Assembly: GCA_034168985.1 (NCBI GenBank)
Contig: JAXFJE010000022.1
Span: forward strand, 62,001 to 126,000
Direction of reading: 5' to 3'
DNA length: 64,000 bases
Source: JALEVB01 sp022768265
GTDB lineage: Bacteria; Bacillota_I; Bacilli_A; Erysipelotrichales; Erysipelotrichaceae
Part shown: positions 16,112 to 25,353 of the stretch, piece by piece
Numbering within the stretch: the stretch's first letter is position 1
Layout: every line of letters begins with the position of its first letter
The notes under the pieces: model-generated
What the model saw: the letters and a program-made list of their open reading frames with translations, nothing else
The model's database searches: none
Told to the model about the DNA's origin: nothing
Position numbers and translations under genes: made by a program

Positions 16112-16439
16112 AGGTTTTATCAGTCAATACTTTTTATATATTTTTTATCTTACGGTCAGTTTGCTTTCCTTGCAGATTTCCTTAATGACCAAACAGTTAA
16201 AGATCCTAGCTGATTTAAAAGCTTATCTGCCAATACAAAAGATTCAGTTAACGATCTTTAACTATGTCAACAATCATTTAAGTGAATTGACATCTGGCAA
16301 TTATCAGATCCAAGATATTAATGTTCAACTGCAATTTTATGATGATAAATTATTAGTAAATGTCTTAAATGCCAATAGTTTTACCTATGAATTTACGCTA
16401 GAAAATGAGCAGATCGTTGACTATCAGATCATCTTTTAA
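16065..16439 (+). CDS. comGG: ComGG-like protein
   Basis: A 124-residue protein, last of the operon, with one membrane helix near residues 20-38 (SQYFLYIFYLTVSLLSLQ) and a small variable C-terminal domain. It overlaps comGF by 47 nt and has ATG 16065. ComGG proteins are poorly conserved, so position is the main argument. It completes a seven-gene comG set, which suggests that the organism is or was capable of natural transformation. Confidence 0.6.
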   Translation: MCKKTRVLKKPSWWREGFISQYFLYIFYLTVSLLSLQISLMTKQLKILADLKAYLPIQKIQLTIFNYVNNHLSELTSGNYQIQDINVQLQFYDDKLLVNVLNANSFTYEFTLENEQIVDYQIIF

Positions 16440-16478
16440 ATCTAAGGTTATTTTTAAAGGTCAAACATATAAATACAA

Positions 16479-16506
16479 TTGACAAAAACATTTTTTACAT
16501 TAAAAT
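16479..16506 (+). promoter_or_regulatory. promoter of efp
   Basis: Consensus TTGACA (16479-16484), 16-nt spacer, TAAAAT (16501-16506). Confidence 0.75.
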
Positions 16507-16533
16507 ATATAAGTACACAAGGAGAAAAAACGG

Positions 16534-17091
16534 ATGATTATTGTTAATGATTTAAAACCAGGAACATCATTTGAACATGATAAAGAACTTTTCGTCGTTT
16601 TAGATATTGCTCATAATAAAACAGCGATGCGTCAAATGATCGTTAAAGTTAAAGTAAAAAATTTAAGAAGTGGGGTTATTAATGAACTAACCTTCACTGG
16701 TGGCGATAAAGTTGAACCTGCTCATATCGATAAAAGACCAATGAACTATTTATACGATGCTGGAGATACCTTAGTATTCATGGATAATGAAACATATGAA
16801 CAAATTGAAATTGCTAAAAGTCGTTTGGAATGGGAAATGAAATTCTTAAAAGCAAACGATAATGTTACGATTTCTATGTATGAAGGCGAAATCTTAGGTG
16901 TTATCTTACCTGATAAAGTAGCATTAGAAGTTGTAGAATGTGAATCAGCAGTTAAAGGTGATACAGCTACTAGTGCATCTAAAAATGCCAAAGTTGAAAC
17001 TGGCTTAGAAATTAAAGTTCCATTATTCATCGAAAGTGGTGAGATTGTATTGATTTCTACAGCAGATGGCAAGTATTCTGGTAGAGCTTAG
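16534..17091 (+). CDS. efp: translation elongation factor P
   Basis: EF-P relieves ribosome stalling at polyproline stretches. The 185-residue protein has the three usual beta-barrel domains: KOW-like N-terminal domain (MIIVNDLKPGTSFEHDKELF), central OB domain and the C-terminal signature (KVETGLEIKVPLFIESGE). The tip residue region is DIAHNKTAMRQMIVKVK; Asn-Lys at the tip suggests a lysine that may be modified. RBS AAGGAG, ATG 16534; own promoter and terminator. Confidence 0.96.
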   Translation: MIIVNDLKPGTSFEHDKELFVVLDIAHNKTAMRQMIVKVKVKNLRSGVINELTFTGGDKVEPAHIDKRPMNYLYDAGDTLVFMDNETYEQIEIAKSRLEWEMKFLKANDNVTISMYEGEILGVILPDKVALEVVECESAVKGDTATSASKNAKVETGLEIKVPLFIESGEIVLISTADGKYSGRA

Positions 17092-17092
17092 A

Positions 17093-17115
17093 GGATTAGT
17101 TAACTAATCCTTTTT
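17093..17115 (+). terminator. Rho-independent terminator of efp
   Basis: GGATTAG/CTAATCC with loop TTAA and five T's directly after the stop. Confidence 0.9.
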
Positions 17116-17138
17116 AATTACTTGGAGGCAATTTAACA

Positions 17139-17816
17139 ATGAAAAAGAATTATCGTAAAGGCCCAAAAAGCAAAAGAGGGTCAAACAACAAACGCCCATT
17201 GATCATTAAGCGTACAAATACTATAGTTGCTCCAAATACACCACCATTAGCTGTTGATGATGGTGCGAATTCTTCAAATGATAAGATATTATGGTCAAAG
17301 CTGCAATTACAAAGCTTTAAGCAGGCTTTGTTAGTACATGTCAGCTTTGCAATCTTATATGGACTTTTAATGGCCCAAGTAATTTATGATATGGTAAATA
17401 GTCAAGGCTTTAGTATATATCGGATGTCTTTTACCCATGCATCGGGAGTATTTGTGGAATATGCTTTTTTATTGCTGATCACAATTGTAGTTTTTGAAGC
17501 AGTGATCATCGTAAGCTTAAAAAGCTTAGAAAAAGCGTTAGATGTAAAAAATAGCTATATATGCTTGAGTAGTTCTATGGTAATGCCTAGTGTGATATTG
17601 TTGGCTTTTGTAGTGATCATGATATTTATAAATAGCTTGGCATTAGGGATGGCGATGGTGATTATTGTTGTAGTTTTGCTGATGATCATGATGGCATATC
17701 AAATTACTAATTTGCCTATTTCAGCTAAAAACAAGGCAATGGCTATTATCGTGATGCTGATCGTTTTATTTTGGATCTTGGCTTATTTTCTTAGCCATTT
17801 TTTACAAATAGCTTAG
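17139..17816 (+). CDS. unknown polytopic membrane protein
   Basis: A 225-residue protein that I do not recognise. The first 50 residues are basic and disordered (MKKNYRKGPKSKRGSNNKR), followed by about five hydrophobic segments (near residues 65-85, 105-128, 145-166, 168-188 and 202-220). GGAGGC lies 10 nt before ATG 17139. It sits between the efp terminator and the next promoter, so it may be read through from efp or have an unseen promoter. No enzyme motif is visible. Confidence 0.7.
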   Translation: MKKNYRKGPKSKRGSNNKRPLIIKRTNTIVAPNTPPLAVDDGANSSNDKILWSKLQLQSFKQALLVHVSFAILYGLLMAQVIYDMVNSQGFSIYRMSFTHASGVFVEYAFLLLITIVVFEAVIIVSLKSLEKALDVKNSYICLSSSMVMPSVILLAFVVIMIFINSLALGMAMVIIVVVLLMIMMAYQITNLPISAKNKAMAIIVMLIVLFWILAYFLSHFLQIA

Positions 17817-17857
17817 GCTTATTTACATTTTATTAAGTAGATATCAAAACCTTCTTA

Positions 17858-17866
17858 TGTTATAAT
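17858..17866 (+). promoter_or_regulatory. extended -10 promoter before the cmk operon
   Basis: TGTTATAAT, a TGn-extended -10, 28 nt before the ATG at 17895 with AAGGAGG between; no clear -35 box. Confidence 0.55.
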
Positions 17867-17894
17867 CATTGATGATATAAGGAGGTTTTTTATA

Positions 17895-18731
17895 ATGCCT
17901 AAATATTCCCGTACAAAAAAATATGAAGAGTTGCGTAATAAATTACAAAGTGATAATGAAGCTAATATATCAAGCAAAGAGCTTTCGGAATATGCTAACA
18001 GATTAAATAAGATCGATGCAAATTCGTTTGAATCGATGAAGACCAATAATGATAATATCAATCATGATCCAATACATCGTCGCAAAGAAAGCGTGTTTGG
18101 CACTGATAATATTGCTTCAGCTAATAAGGATGATAAATATAATAATTTTAATAATGAGTATTTGGATGAATATATCGATGAAGTCAAACAATATATGATG
18201 GAAAAAGGTTTGATGGTTACTGATAATACTCAACAAAATATCCTTAGGGAATTAAAAGGTGAAAGACCTAAGAAAGCATTTGAGCCACAACCTACGCCAA
18301 GCGAAGCTAGCAAACCAATGTTAGATACGATGGAAGTACCTTCTTTTGCTAATCAAGTAATGCCTAGCGAATATAATAACATTTCTTTAGATGATATTGA
18401 GAAAAGAGATCGTATCACTACTGAAATGAAAAAGGTCATGACCTCAGAGCCTAAGTATGATTTCTTTGATGATAGCGATTCTTATGACACGATAAGTAAC
18501 CTTGAATCATCTTTAGCTCAAGAAAAAACGGCACGTGAAAAACTAGTGAGCGAAACTACGCAAATGCGGGCTCAACTAGATGAATATGAAGATAATCTAA
18601 CTGATGTTAGTGATAAGATGCAACATACCAATCGTATCTTAAACTTTGTCTTGGTAGTGTTGATCTTTGCTTTGTTTATCGTATTAGGTGTAATTTTATA
18701 TATGGTACTTTTGAATAAGGGGACGATTTAA
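17895..18731 (+). CDS. unknown protein with C-terminal coiled coil and membrane anchor
   Basis: A 278-residue acidic, Asn/Asp-rich protein with no signal peptide. Residues 1-210 look disordered or helical with low complexity; about 210-245 form a coiled coil (LESSLAQEKTAREKLVSETT); one hydrophobic segment near the C-terminus (about 248-272) suggests a tail anchor. AAGGAGG, ATG 17895. The stop is 2 nt before cmk, so it belongs to the cmk-der-gpsA operon. I know no function; a cytoplasmic domain tethered to the membrane is the structural inference. Confidence 0.75.
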   Translation: MPKYSRTKKYEELRNKLQSDNEANISSKELSEYANRLNKIDANSFESMKTNNDNINHDPIHRRKESVFGTDNIASANKDDKYNNFNNEYLDEYIDEVKQYMMEKGLMVTDNTQQNILRELKGERPKKAFEPQPTPSEASKPMLDTMEVPSFANQVMPSEYNNISLDDIEKRDRITTEMKKVMTSEPKYDFFDDSDSYDTISNLESSLAQEKTAREKLVSETTQMRAQLDEYEDNLTDVSDKMQHTNRILNFVLVVLIFALFIVLGVILYMVLLNKGTI

Positions 18732-18733
18732 AG

Positions 18734-19396
18734 ATGAATATTGCAATTGATGGACCTAGCGGAGCTGGGAAAAGCAGCATAGCTAAATTATTAGCGAAAA
18801 AGCTGAAGTATGTACATCTAGATACGGGAAGCATGTATCGTTGCGTGGCTTATAAAGCTTGCTTGTTAAAAATAGCGCTTGATGATGAACAGCGCCTATG
18901 CAAGATGATCGATGATACCAAGATCAGCTTTGATAGCGATGGAAATATCTATCTTGATGATCAGGAAGTAAAAAACAATATCCGTACCAATCAAATATCA
19001 CTGGCTGCATCCAAAGTATCGACCTTACCAGCTGTAAGAGCAAAATTAGTGGCTTTACAGCAAAAAATGGCTCAAGAAGGTTCGATCATCATGGATGGCA
19101 GAGATATTGGCACGGTAGTTTTAAAAGATGCCCCCGTTAAGATCTTTCTTACGGCCTCGAGCTTAGAAAGAGCGAAAAGAAGATATAAACAAAATTTAGA
19201 AAATGGCATAGAAAGCGATCTAGCACAGTTACAAAAGGAAATTGATGAGCGAGACTATCAAGATACCCATCGTGCGGCTTCGCCATTACAAAAAGCCAGT
19301 GATGCGATCGAAATCGATTCTAGCACGATGAGCATCGATGAAGTCGTAGAGGCTATTTTTGAAATAATCCAAAAAAAGGAGCATGAACATGATTGA
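18734..19396 (+). CDS. cmk: cytidylate kinase
   Basis: Phosphorylates CMP and dCMP with ATP. The 220-residue protein shows the P-loop IDGPSGAGKSS, the CMP-binding DTGSMYR, and MDGRDIGTVV, plus the LID arginines in LERAKRRYKQN. Operon with der (8-nt overlap) and gpsA as in Bacillus, though rpsA/ypfD, often between cmk and der, is absent here. Confidence 0.96.
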   Translation: MNIAIDGPSGAGKSSIAKLLAKKLKYVHLDTGSMYRCVAYKACLLKIALDDEQRLCKMIDDTKISFDSDGNIYLDDQEVKNNIRTNQISLAASKVSTLPAVRAKLVALQQKMAQEGSIIMDGRDIGTVVLKDAPVKIFLTASSLERAKRRYKQNLENGIESDLAQLQKEIDERDYQDTHRAASPLQKASDAIEIDSSTMSIDEVVEAIFEIIQKKEHEHD

Positions 19397-20696
19397 TGGA
19401 GTAATTGCCATCGTAGGAAGACCTAATGTAGGTAAATCTACGATTTTTAACCGCTTTATTCAAGAACGATTATCAATTGTTGAAGATACCCCAGGTGTTA
19501 CTAGAGACCGAATCTACGGTAAAGCGCAATGGCTTACCAAAGAACTAAGGGTCATCGATACGGGAGGCATCCAATTATTAGATCAACCGTTTCAAGAAGA
19601 AATTAAAGCCCAAGTAGATATCGCGATCGAAGAGAGCGATGTCATCGTTTTTGTTGTTAATGGGAATGATGGGATCACTAGTGATGATGCCTACATTGCC
19701 AAATTGTTGCAAAAAGCTAAAAAACCCATTGTTTTAGCAGTCAATAAAATTGATGATATTACTAAAAAAGATAATATTTATGAATTCTATAATCTAGGTT
19801 TAGGTGATCCGATCGCTGTCAGTGGAATTCATGGTATCGGGGTAGGCGATGTATTAGATGAATGTATCGAAAACTTACCAAATAAAAGCCAAGATGACTA
19901 TGATCAAAGTATCAAGTTTGCTATCATTGGTCAGCCAAATGTTGGGAAAAGCAGCCTGGTTAATGCCATTTTAAATGAAGATAGGGTCATCGTTAGTAAT
20001 ATCGAAGGTACGACGCGTGATGCCATCGATACACCATTTACTATCGATGGTCAAGACTATGTTGTTATCGATACAGCCGGAATTCGTAAAAAAGGCAAGG
20101 TATATGAAAACGTCGAGAAGTATTCGGTTTTAAGAGCGATGAGCGCAATTGAAAGAGCCGATGTCATCTTATTTGTGATCGATGGTGAAAAAGGCATTCG
20201 TGAACAAGATAAACATGTAGCTGGTTATGCATATGAAGCAGGCAAAGGTATCATCATCGTATACAACAAATGGGATACGGTAGAAAAAGATACCCATACG
20301 ATTAACGAGGTTACTAATAAGATTCGTAATGAATTTGTTTACTTGTCATACGCTCCGATCTTATTTGTCAGTGCTTTGACCAAACAAAGGGTCAAAGATC
20401 TATTGCCGTTGATCAAAGAAGTTTATGATAACTGTAATCTTCGCATCGATACTAGCATTTTAAATGAGGTCATCCTTGATGCTCAATTACAAACACCAGC
20501 ACCAGCTATCAATGGTAAACGTTTTAAGATCAGCTATGCAACACAAGTAAGTGTTGCTTGTCCAACTTTTATGTTGAGCGTTAATGATCCAAAACTAATG
20601 CATTTTAGTTATCGTCGATATATTGAAAATAAATTACGTGATGCATTTGGTTTTGTGGGAACACCAATTAGGATCATTGCCAGAAAGAAAGGGTAA
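19389..20696 (+). CDS. der: ribosome biogenesis GTPase Der (EngA)
   Basis: A tandem GTPase for 50S assembly. First G domain: GRPNVGKST, DTGG, NKID; second: GQPNVGKSS, DTAG, NKWD; then a KH-like domain ending FGFVGTPIRII. 435 residues from ATG 19389, chosen because AAGGAG is 7 nt upstream; the in-frame ATG 19383 is only 1 nt from that site. Confidence 0.96.
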   Translation: MIDGVIAIVGRPNVGKSTIFNRFIQERLSIVEDTPGVTRDRIYGKAQWLTKELRVIDTGGIQLLDQPFQEEIKAQVDIAIEESDVIVFVVNGNDGITSDDAYIAKLLQKAKKPIVLAVNKIDDITKKDNIYEFYNLGLGDPIAVSGIHGIGVGDVLDECIENLPNKSQDDYDQSIKFAIIGQPNVGKSSLVNAILNEDRVIVSNIEGTTRDAIDTPFTIDGQDYVVIDTAGIRKKGKVYENVEKYSVLRAMSAIERADVILFVIDGEKGIREQDKHVAGYAYEAGKGIIIVYNKWDTVEKDTHTINEVTNKIRNEFVYLSYAPILFVSALTKQRVKDLLPLIKEVYDNCNLRIDTSILNEVILDAQLQTPAPAINGKRFKISYATQVSVACPTFMLSVNDPKLMHFSYRRYIENKLRDAFGFVGTPIRIIARKKG

Positions 20697-20699
20697 TTC

Positions 20700-21692
20700 A
20701 TGAAAATCGTAGTTTTAGGAAGTGGAAGCTGGGGGTGTGCATTGGCCCAAGTTTTAGCGGATAATGAACATGATGTTAAGATATGGGGGATCAATGAAGC
20801 TGAAGTTAATGATATCAATCTTAACCATCAAAATAGTCGATATTTCGAAACAACGCTTCATCCCAAGCTAAAAGCTTATCAAGATATTAAAGTGATCGAA
20901 GATGCAGATGTTTTATTATTGTCGATCCCTAGTTCAGCTATTGAAGAAGTATGTTTGAAAATAAATGAACATGCTACCAAGCCAGCAATCATCATCAATG
21001 TTGCTAAAGGTTTCCATCCGCTTACCCACGAACGTTTAAGCGTGGTCATCGATCGTAGTTTGAGTGCTAAAGCTAAAAAAGCTGTAGTAAGTTTGATCGG
21101 TCCATCACATGCCGAGGAAGTTATCTTGCGTCTACTAACTTGCGTAAATGCGGTCAGCAATGATCTTGAGGCAGCGCAGACAGTTCAATCGTTATTCTCT
21201 AATAGTTATTTTAGAGTATATACCAATGATGATGTCATAGGGGCAGAAATCGGGGTAGCTTTAAAAAATATCATGGCTTTGGCTAGTGGAATGTTAACCG
21301 GTGTAGGGCAAGGAGATAATGCTAAAGCAGCATTGATGACTAGAGGTCTAGCAGAAATGACCCGTTATGGTACTTATTTTGGCGGTAAAGCTGCCACTTA
21401 TCTTGGTCTTGATGGGGTCGGTGATCTAATCGTTACTTGTACTAGTTTGCATTCAAGAAACTTTCAAGCTGGTTTAGAAATTGGTAAGACCAATAATGCT
21501 AAGGCTTTTATGGAAAACAACACCAAAACCGTTGAAGGGATCAAAGCTTGTAAGATCGTATATGAGGAAGCACAAGCTCGTAATATTGACATGCCAATTA
21601 CAACAGAAATATATCGCATTCTTTATGAAGGTAAAGATTGTGCCCAAGCTTTGAGCGATCTAATGAATCGAACCCTAAAAAAAGAATATTAA
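20700..21692 (+). CDS. gpsA: NAD(P)H-dependent glycerol-3-phosphate dehydrogenase
   Basis: Reduces dihydroxyacetone phosphate to sn-glycerol 3-phosphate for phospholipid synthesis. The 330-residue protein has the Rossmann motif GSGSWGCALAQVLA, GPSHAEEV and the catalytic Lys in ALKNIMALASG, plus the substrate region LGLDGVGDLIVTC and SRNFQAG. ATG 20700 is 3 nt after der, with AAAGGG upstream. End of the cmk operon. Confidence 0.95.
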   Translation: MKIVVLGSGSWGCALAQVLADNEHDVKIWGINEAEVNDINLNHQNSRYFETTLHPKLKAYQDIKVIEDADVLLLSIPSSAIEEVCLKINEHATKPAIIINVAKGFHPLTHERLSVVIDRSLSAKAKKAVVSLIGPSHAEEVILRLLTCVNAVSNDLEAAQTVQSLFSNSYFRVYTNDDVIGAEIGVALKNIMALASGMLTGVGQGDNAKAALMTRGLAEMTRYGTYFGGKAATYLGLDGVGDLIVTCTSLHSRNFQAGLEIGKTNNAKAFMENNTKTVEGIKACKIVYEEAQARNIDMPITTEIYRILYEGKDCAQALSDLMNRTLKKEY

Positions 21693-21732
21693 AAAATGAG
21701 ATAACTTCTTTAGCTATCTCATCTTACTAAAC

Positions 21733-21764
21733 AAAAGGTATTAGCGTTGCTAATACCTTTTTTA
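21733..21764. terminator. bidirectional terminator between gpsA and the PBP gene
   Basis: A perfect 13-bp stem, AAAAGGTATTAGC/GCTAATACCTTTT, loop GTT, with T-runs on both strands. A second, weaker hairpin (GAGATA/TATCTC, 21698-21720) lies just before it without a T-run. Confidence 0.9.
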
Positions 21765-21781
21765 TAATATCGCATCTATAT

Positions 21782-24358
21782 TTACCAAGGACGAGGACCC
21801 CAAGCATCATCCCAACCATCATCATATTGATAGGTGAAGCTGGTGCATTTTGATTCACTGCTAAATGAGCCAGTTGAGAAGCCACCACACACGCTAACAT
21901 TACCATATAGATCACCAACGTAGCCACTATATGAAGCTGTTTCACTGGTTATGCTAGCGATTTGATAGCCATCACAGCTTATGGTAGCCCAGTAACTTAT
22001 ATTGTTTCCTAAGACCCAAGAATAATCGAATAGACAAGCTCCAGTTGCGGGAACATTGTTATATTGATCGATCAAAGATATATCTTTAGTATCGCCATAG
22101 CAGCCACCTTCACCAACAGACCAACCAATATTGATGCTGCCATCAGCACCTTGAGTTGCGCTGATACCATTATATGTCGTATCGACTTTATGATCTTTGA
22201 TATCCACTAAATCTTTTTTACCGGCTGAGCTTACGTAACTAGTAACTGAAGGAACGCTCATCCAGCTTTCCCATTTAGCATATGGATAAGATCCATAGAC
22301 ATACGTAATTTCTTCAACGTCACTAGGTCGGGTTATTTCTTTTTTAGGCACCCCCGAGCTTTCTTCACAGGCATCTAGGATCAATTTACTGATATTACCA
22401 GGAATATTTAAACTGCTCTTATAGCTACTAAACCATGTACCTTCCCCTGAAACGGCCTTGTCATAACCAACCCATAAAGCATTGGTATATTCACTAGTTG
22501 AAGCAATCATCCATTTATCTTTAGCTGCCCCTTGAGGAATACCATATTGTAAACCATCACTTCCCCAGTCGGTCGTACCAGTCTTGGCATAAACAGGATA
22601 ATCACGTTTTAAAATTTGCATATAGTTGAAATATGGACCATAAACGTTGTTATATAACAATTCGGTAACCATCCAAGCACTGCCGCTAGATAAGACACGG
22701 CGATTTTGATCGGTAGGGTAATAAACTGTTCCATCTTGCATAACGATCTTACTGATCGTATGTGGTTTATTGTATACGCCACCATTCATCATCGCAGCTT
22801 GTGCACCAGCAATCTCATATGGTGTGCTTTCAAACCAAGTTCCACCGATGGCAAATGATAAATGGAAATTGTCATCGGTAACGCGGGTAAAGCCTAATGA
22901 TTGCATATAATCAACGATAGCTTCTGTACCTATTTCTTTTTGTACTTCTTCCAAAGTGATGATGGCAGGTATATTTAAGGAAGTACCAACAGCATCTTTT
23001 AATGGAACATCTCCACGATACTTACCATCAAAGTTTCTTAAAACTCTTGATTCCATCGGGAAAGTATAAGGTTTATCCACGACGACATGATCAAGGGACC
23101 AACCTAGATGTTCAAAAGCTAAAGCATAAGATAAAAATGGTTTGACACAAGATCCAGGTTGTTTAAATTGGGAAGTTGCGCGATTCAACAAACGTGCACC
23201 ATTATAATTACGACCACCACCAATGCCGACGATCGCCCCAGTGCTATTTTCAACAGTAACCATGGCTACTTGCATTAGTTCATCAGGGAAATGGATTGCT
23301 TCATCATTTTGAATCTTTTCAATTTCTTCTTGGATCGTACGATCCATATTGGTGTAGATGGTCATACCATATGAAGCAGGATCCTTGCCAGTTAATTCAG
23401 TTGCTTCTTGAATGACGACATCGATATAGCTTTGATATTGGCTAGCTGTATCTTCGTCTTTACCTTCACCAACTAATTGATCTTCAATGTTGATCGATTT
23501 AAATAAAGTACATTCCTCTTCCGAAATATAGCCATGATAGGCCATCATATCCAAAACTTCATTTCTACGTTTAGTTGATTTATCTAAATAGTAATAAGGG
23601 TTATAACCATTAGGGGCATTGATGATTCCAGCTAACAATGCACTTTCGGCTACATTTAGCTCACCAGCATTTTTTCCAAAATAATATTGCGCTGCTTTTT
23701 GGACACCACGAATATTACCACCAAAATTTAATTTATTAAGGTAAAGTTCAAAGACGGCCTTTTTATCAAGTTGGTTATCTAGTTCCATAGCTAAGACGAT
23801 TTCCTGAACCTTACGTCCGATTTTTTTAGGAGCTAAAGTTCCGCCGGTATCGACATCATCGGTTTGGAAATAAGTGTTTTTAACCAATTGCATGGTCAAG
23901 GTTGAACCACCTTGAACAAAGTCACCAGCTTTTAATACGGCTAGACCACTTTTGAAAAAGCGGGGGATATCAAAACCGAAATGCTCAAAATAACGCGAAT
24001 CTTCGATAGCTAATACGGCATCGATCAAAGATTCTGGCATTTCATTGTAAGAAATGTTTTCTCGAAGATATGCACCAAGCTCAGCTACAGTATTACCATC
24101 TTTGTCGTACATGATGCTAGATTCATTACTGACAAAATCTGTTACTTGTAATTCAGGTTTATCTTCCAGCATGGTAAAACTTATGCTTATACCTACAGCA
24201 AAAACGATAATTTCTAATAGTACACAAAGACATACGATCCATGTAAAGACCAAACGTATCTTTTGCCATTTGGTTCTTTTAGGGTGTTTTGGAGCTTTTA
24301 GTTGAACATCTTCTAATTTGTTGAGAATTTTGGTTTGTTCAATGTCTTTTTTGCTCAT
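21782..24358 (-). CDS. class A penicillin-binding protein (PBP1A-type)
   Basis: An 858-residue bifunctional peptidoglycan synthase. A basic cytoplasmic tail and membrane anchor (about 35-65) precede the GT51 glycosyltransferase (EDSRYFEHFG, GGSTLTMQLVKN, ESALLAGI) and a transpeptidase with SxxK as PGSCVKPF, SxN as GTSLNIPA and KTGT as YAKTGTTDW. The C-terminal 170 residues are rich in Gly, Ser, Tyr and Trp and hold five cysteines (GGCYGD, GACLFD, ISCDGY, VCGGF, SKCTSF), unusual for a Gram-positive surface protein. ATG 24358 is chosen for its AAGGAG 7 nt upstream. Confidence 0.93.
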   Translation of the reverse strand: MSKKDIEQTKILNKLEDVQLKAPKHPKRTKWQKIRLVFTWIVCLCVLLEIIVFAVGISISFTMLEDKPELQVTDFVSNESSIMYDKDGNTVAELGAYLRENISYNEMPESLIDAVLAIEDSRYFEHFGFDIPRFFKSGLAVLKAGDFVQGGSTLTMQLVKNTYFQTDDVDTGGTLAPKKIGRKVQEIVLAMELDNQLDKKAVFELYLNKLNFGGNIRGVQKAAQYYFGKNAGELNVAESALLAGIINAPNGYNPYYYLDKSTKRRNEVLDMMAYHGYISEEECTLFKSINIEDQLVGEGKDEDTASQYQSYIDVVIQEATELTGKDPASYGMTIYTNMDRTIQEEIEKIQNDEAIHFPDELMQVAMVTVENSTGAIVGIGGGRNYNGARLLNRATSQFKQPGSCVKPFLSYALAFEHLGWSLDHVVVDKPYTFPMESRVLRNFDGKYRGDVPLKDAVGTSLNIPAIITLEEVQKEIGTEAIVDYMQSLGFTRVTDDNFHLSFAIGGTWFESTPYEIAGAQAAMMNGGVYNKPHTISKIVMQDGTVYYPTDQNRRVLSSGSAWMVTELLYNNVYGPYFNYMQILKRDYPVYAKTGTTDWGSDGLQYGIPQGAAKDKWMIASTSEYTNALWVGYDKAVSGEGTWFSSYKSSLNIPGNISKLILDACEESSGVPKKEITRPSDVEEITYVYGSYPYAKWESWMSVPSVTSYVSSAGKKDLVDIKDHKVDTTYNGISATQGADGSINIGWSVGEGGCYGDTKDISLIDQYNNVPATGACLFDYSWVLGNNISYWATISCDGYQIASITSETASYSGYVGDLYGNVSVCGGFSTGSFSSESKCTSFTYQYDDGWDDAWGPRPW

Positions 24359-24399
24359 TTTCATTCTCCTTAGTTTAACCTTAATATTTTATCATATAT

Positions 24400-25254
24400 T
24401 TAATGTATTTGTTTAAAATATTGTATTGCAATGCAATCTAAGCCAGTATGAACGCTAACAACATTACATAGTTTGATGATTTGGGTTTTCGCACAAGGAA
24501 TTGCTGCACTGATCATTTCTTGCACTTGTTGGGCTTTTTCTGGACAATTAACATGAGCGATGGTTATTAGATAATCTTCTTGTTCATTGATATCTGCTTG
24601 GATATTTTCAATTGTCTTACCTAAAGCCTTTTGGTAAGTACGTACTTTATCTAAGACATCGATCTTGCCATTAGTATCTTTATTGATCTTTAAGATCGGG
24701 ACGATCTTTAAAAGGCCAGCTAATAAAGCGGCAGTGGCATTTAAACGTCCTCCACGTTTTAAATGTTGCATATCGCTAGGTAAGATCAAAGTATTACAAC
24801 TGGCAATGATGGCCTCAGTTTTTGGTAAGATCTCTTCAAGTGATTGACCAGCTTCAAACCATTTTTTGATCTGAATGATCAAGTATTCTTGGACAACGGC
24901 CGTAACATAAGTATCGATGCAAATCAGCTTAAGATCGAAGTTTTTAGCAGTAGCCTTTAAGGTATCGATGGTAGAACTTAAACCATTGCAAATACATACA
25001 GCAATGACTAGATCATAATTTTCGTCCTTTAATCGTTGCATTAAGTTTACGATATTACCTAGCGCTGGTAATGATGTCGATAGAACTTTTTTAGCTTTTA
25101 ATAAAGACACTAGCTCATCAGTTCTTAATTGTTCCATGTCTTGATAATTTTTTTGTTCATCTGTGATCTGTAATGGTAAGCAAAAGATGCCTTGATCTTC
25201 AAAATAGGCAAGATCTTTGCCAGTTCCTGTATCAGTTATATATGCAATTTTCAT
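24400..25254 (-). CDS. DegV-family fatty-acid-binding protein (FakB-like)
   Basis: A 284-residue DegV protein. These bind a fatty acid and present it to the kinase FakA, whose gene lies at 39722 in this window. Visible features: N-terminal ITDTGTGK, the ligand-contact STSLPALG (conserved TSqPs region) and NGLSSTIDTLK, then a C-terminal domain with GGRLNATAALLAGLL. ATG 25254, GGAGCAAGG upstream. Several fakB genes per genome are usual, each with its own acyl preference; which one this is cannot be told from sequence. Confidence 0.88.
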   Translation of the reverse strand: MKIAYITDTGTGKDLAYFEDQGIFCLPLQITDEQKNYQDMEQLRTDELVSLLKAKKVLSTSLPALGNIVNLMQRLKDENYDLVIAVCICNGLSSTIDTLKATAKNFDLKLICIDTYVTAVVQEYLIIQIKKWFEAGQSLEEILPKTEAIIASCNTLILPSDMQHLKRGGRLNATAALLAGLLKIVPILKINKDTNGKIDVLDKVRTYQKALGKTIENIQADINEQEDYLITIAHVNCPEKAQQVQEMISAAIPCAKTQIIKLCNVVSVHTGLDCIAIQYFKQIH

Positions 25255-25353
25255 ATCCTTGCTCCTATTTAAATATTATAACAAATAAATTTTATAACCT
25301 TTGAACGCTTGAATCAATATATTGTGATAAAATAAATTAGAGGTTTTACGTTT

